Positions 5,202 to 7,305 of a stretch of DNA of 7,305 nt are shown piece after piece. This DNA is from UBA6065 sp038063975 (lineage in GTDB: Bacteria; Patescibacteriota; Minisyncoccia; Phycocordibacterales; UBA6065): NCBI GenBank assembly GCA_038063975.1, contig JBBTTY010000008.1, positions 1 through 7,305 on the forward strand, given 5' to 3'. The stretch's first letter is position 1, and each line of letters starts with the position of its first letter. The translations under genes were made by a program, and so were the position numbers. The notes under the pieces are model-generated. The model did not search any database and was not told the DNA's origin. It saw only the letters and a program-made list of their open reading frames with translations.

Positions 5202-5234
5202 AACACAATGGTTTCTTGTACATTATATTGTGTT
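5202..5234 (+). promoter_or_regulatory. 8-bp inverted repeat ahead of the S66 peptidase start
   Basis: AACACAAT (5202-5209) and ATTGTGTT (5227-5234) are perfect inverted copies around a 17-base spacer. They end 13 bases before the ATG at 5248. The site could be an operator or a leader hairpin. One arm overlaps the second promoter candidate. Confidence 0.4.
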
Positions 5235-5247
5235 ATCATCAAATCCT

Positions 5248-6243
5248 ATGAAAAAGATATATCCAAAAAAGTTACAAAAAGGCGATGAAATTAGAGTGAT
5301 CGCCCCCTCATGTTCAATTTCCATCATTTCACCGGTTAATAGGGAGATTGCGAATAAACGCCTCGAGGATCTCGGGTTTAAAGTAACTTTTGGTAAACAT
5401 GTTTCAGAAATTGATGAATTTCGTTCTTCATTGATCAAATCCCGAATAGTTGATTTACATAGAGCTTTTTTAGATCCTAAAGTCAAAGCGGTTTTTGTCG
5501 TAATTGGTGGCTTCAATTGTAATCAACTTTTAAAATATATAAATTGGGATATTATCAAAAATAATCCCAAAATATTTATTGGTTACTCCGATACCACCGC
5601 TTTGCAAGACGCTATTTTTACCAAGACTGGCTTGGTCACATATTCTGGTCCGGCTTGGTCTACTTTCGGTCAGAAACTTTATTTTGATTATACTCTGGAC
5701 TATTTCAAAAAATGCCTAATGTCTGACGATGCATTTACAATAAAAAATTCTGAAACATGGAGTGATGATCTGTGGTATAAAAATCAAGATAAACGAGAGC
5801 TGGTAAAAAATGACGGCTGGTTGGTGATAAATGGAGGGAAAGCAAATAGAGGGAAAGCTTCCGGTATGATACTGGGCGCAAATCTTTGCACTTTGAATTT
5901 ACTTCAAGGGACAGAATACTTTCCGGATATGAATAATTCAATCTTATTTCTAGAAGATGATAGCGAGTCTAGAGATGTGAGTTTTGATCGCGACTTGCAA
6001 TCTCTCATCCATCAACCCTCTTTCAAAGGTGTAAAGGGTCTTGTGATCGGTAGATTTCAAAATGCCAGCAATATGACCAACGAAAAACTAGTTAAAATAA
6101 TAAAAAGTAAGATAGAGTTAAAAAATATTCCCATAATCGCCAATGTGGATTTCGGACATACCAGTCCTATGATAACTTTCCCGATTGGTGGGGAGGTGAG
6201 TATAGATATCAAAAAGAAAAGTATTATGGTGAATGAGCATTGA
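5248..6243 (+). CDS. S66 family serine peptidase, MccF-like
   Basis: The product has 331 residues from ATG 5248. An in-frame GTG at 5230 would add six residues but lies within the inverted repeat and is not preferred. The sequence fits the LD-carboxypeptidase/MccF family throughout. KLQKGDEIRVIAPS comes near the N-terminus, FVVIGGFNCNQLL in the middle, then GYSDTTAL with the nucleophile Ser114, LFLEDDSE with Glu236, and NVDFGHTSPM with His304. These three form the Ser-Glu-His triad with spacing like that of MccF. Segments WSDDLWY (171-177), GANLCTLNLLQGTEYFP and RDLQSLIHQPSFKGVKG are typical of the MccF branch rather than LdcA. MccF cleaves the peptide-nucleotide amide of microcin C and gives immunity; LdcA trims murein tetrapeptides in the cytoplasm. 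No signal peptide is seen, in line with either role. The phosphotransferase gene follows after 12 bp. The substrate is unknown. Confidence 0.92.
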   Translation: MKKIYPKKLQKGDEIRVIAPSCSISIISPVNREIANKRLEDLGFKVTFGKHVSEIDEFRSSLIKSRIVDLHRAFLDPKVKAVFVVIGGFNCNQLLKYINWDIIKNNPKIFIGYSDTTALQDAIFTKTGLVTYSGPAWSTFGQKLYFDYTLDYFKKCLMSDDAFTIKNSETWSDDLWYKNQDKRELVKNDGWLVINGGKANRGKASGMILGANLCTLNLLQGTEYFPDMNNSILFLEDDSESRDVSFDRDLQSLIHQPSFKGVKGLVIGRFQNASNMTNEKLVKIIKSKIELKNIPIIANVDFGHTSPMITFPIGGEVSIDIKKKSIMVNEH

Positions 6244-6255
6244 TTATAAAAAAAT

Positions 6256-7215
6256 ATGAAAATTCGGCCAGAAATACGGAATATTATCGGAAAGTTTTCA
6301 CTCAAAGAGCCCATATCGGTTGATTCGGTTCTCGTCAACATAGATAACGACCTTTATTTCATCACGGATGGTTCCGGCAAGAAATTCGTGGTTCGTGAGG
6401 CAAAAAGAGTAAGAGAAAAAGATTATCAATTTGAAGCGAATCTTTTACATGTTCTTGGTGCCAATAATTTCGGTGCGCCACAACTCGTACCTCTCAAAAA
6501 TGGCGCATTGTTTGCAAAGACCAAAGAGAATTGGCCAGTCTTCGTTTTTGAATTTATAGAAGGCAAACAATATAAGGTGAGTGATATTAAATTACGTCCG
6601 GAGCTTGCTTATTTGGGTGGAAAAACTCTAGGTGAGATGCACGCTATTGCTTCGGTTCATAAAAAGGAGATAGATGAAAATAAGAAAAGAAACGCATTTA
6701 CAGAAATTGACGCTTTCTTTAAACGAGACTTGGCGAAACTATCATCCATAAACGGTTTTGCTAAGTTTTGTGATGAGTTGAAAGAATTCAAAACAAAGGC
6801 CAAGGAATGGACGCAATTTAACCCGGATCTTTGCGGGGCTATCCATAATGATTATGGGCCACAAAATGTTATTTTTGATAACAATGGTTGCTATGTAATT
6901 GATTTTGATTGGGCGTGTTGTGGTCCTTTTCTAAAAGATGTGGGGCAGGGCATTGCTCTCTGGGTCCAGCCAAATAATGAAACAGAATGGGATAACGAAA
7001 TATCCAGAAATTTCATAAAAGGCTATAACGAGACTGCTCCTAAAACCGTTGTTCTCAATTCATCGCTCGCGTTCTGGGCTTGCTTTGCTTGTTTGTCCGA
7101 CGCATGTACTTTCTTTATTTCATTTCTAGATGGACAATATCCGAATATTAATCTTACTAATATTGGACAGTGTCATAGGTACAAAAGGTATCTCTATTTT
7201 GAGAAATATCTATAG
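6256..7215 (+). CDS. APH/homoserine kinase-like phosphotransferase
   Basis: The product has 319 residues with a protein-kinase-like fold of the aminoglycoside phosphotransferase/choline-homoserine kinase superfamily. The N-terminal lobe has LYFITDGSGKKFVVREAK (33-50) and the helix Glu60. The hinge region is PVFVFEFIEGKQY (94-106). The catalytic loop is HNDYGPQN (197-204: His197, catalytic Asp199, Asn204), and the metal site is VIDFDWA (214-220, Asp216). Such enzymes transfer phosphate from ATP to a small-molecule hydroxyl group; the substrate may be an antibiotic, an amino alcohol or homoserine and cannot be told from the motifs. Asn replaces the Gly or Ala common between the catalytic His and Asp. 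The gene starts 12 bases after the S66 peptidase stop, in an A-rich stretch with no Shine-Dalgarno sequence. The two are probably one transcript. The region is visibly richer in A+T than the SPFH genes. Confidence 0.88.
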   Translation: MKIRPEIRNIIGKFSLKEPISVDSVLVNIDNDLYFITDGSGKKFVVREAKRVREKDYQFEANLLHVLGANNFGAPQLVPLKNGALFAKTKENWPVFVFEFIEGKQYKVSDIKLRPELAYLGGKTLGEMHAIASVHKKEIDENKKRNAFTEIDAFFKRDLAKLSSINGFAKFCDELKEFKTKAKEWTQFNPDLCGAIHNDYGPQNVIFDNNGCYVIDFDWACCGPFLKDVGQGIALWVQPNNETEWDNEISRNFIKGYNETAPKTVVLNSSLAFWACFACLSDACTFFISFLDGQYPNINLTNIGQCHRYKRYLYFEKYL

Positions 7216-7253
7216 AAAATATAGAACAATATATTCTACATCTGTCAACTTTG

Positions 7254-7305
7254 TCCGCCCTGTAGGGATCGAACCTACGACCTTATCCTTAAGAGGGATC
7301 TGCTC
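7254..7305 (-). tRNA. tRNA-Lys (anticodon CUU), 3' part
   Basis: The window ends inside this tRNA. On the minus strand the visible part runs from the 3' D-stem strand (GAGC) through the anticodon loop CTCTTAA (anticodon CTT), a 5-base variable loop AGGTC and the T arm GTAGG-TTCGATC-CCTAC. It ends with the 3' acceptor strand AGGGCGG and discriminator A. The 5' part, about 21 bases, lies beyond the right edge. CCA is not encoded (CAA follows), unlike the tRNA-Leu at 2971-3054. Confidence 0.88.

Noticed and set aside
5230..5247. GTG at 5230 as the start of the S66 peptidase
   Set aside because: It would add six residues that do not match the family, and it lies inside the inverted repeat and a possible -10 box; ATG 5248 fits the usual N-terminus.
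7209..7225. AT-only hairpin TCTATA/TATAGA at the end of the phosphotransferase gene
   Set aside because: The stem has only six A/T-dominated pairs and no T run follows; it is too weak to call a terminator.

Overview
The window looks like a piece of a small bacterial genome, most probably of the Candidate Phyla Radiation (Patescibacteria, Parcubacteria-like). This is a judgement, not a proof. It rests on compact genes on both strands, several starts with no Shine-Dalgarno sequence or almost no leader, an SPFH protein with an Ala/Lys-rich tail, and an overall A+T-leaning composition. UGA is used as a stop codon (two genes end in TGA), so this is not the UGA-glycine code of Gracilibacteria/SR1.

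Left part (1-2836, all on the minus strand). Reading in the direction of transcription there is a lone CheY-like receiver protein with a strong promoter and its own terminator. Next comes a two-gene unit: a membrane-anchored SPFH/band 7 protein followed 12 bp later by an unrecognised protein with two membrane segments. A strong intrinsic terminator closes that unit. A second SPFH-like gene follows and leaves the window at its left edge. The two SPFH genes are preceded by the same 88-bp block (80 of 88 bases identical). The block holds a -10-like box and an 8-bp hairpin whose stem is identical while its four-base loop differs. The two proteins themselves are strongly diverged, so the shared leader looks like a common regulatory element.

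Middle (2971-3855). A complete tRNA-Leu(UAG) with encoded CCA is followed by an HD-superfamily hydrolase gene, both on the minus strand. A divergent intergenic region of about 214 bp comes next. It carries a perfect 10-bp inverted repeat touching the hydrolase start codon, a degenerate 20-bp direct repeat, and a nested stem structure (3715-3793) whose G-U pairs favour a plus-strand RNA.

Right part (3856-7305, genes on the plus strand). A DUF3800-like protein overlaps by 22 bp with a small basic protein that may have a BECR (RelE/EndoU-like) RNase fold; a hairpin starting inside the stop codon ends the pair. A MccF-type S66 serine peptidase with a visible Ser-Glu-His triad then sits 12 bp ahead of an APH/homoserine-kinase-like phosphotransferase. 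Together they could form a detoxification or self-immunity cassette. The window ends inside a tRNA-Lys(CUU) on the minus strand. Ten bases at the 3' end of this tRNA recur in the same orientation at 3709-3718, which raises the possibility that 3.7-7.25 kb is an island inserted at the tRNA.

No CRISPR array, rRNA, transposase or integrase is visible.
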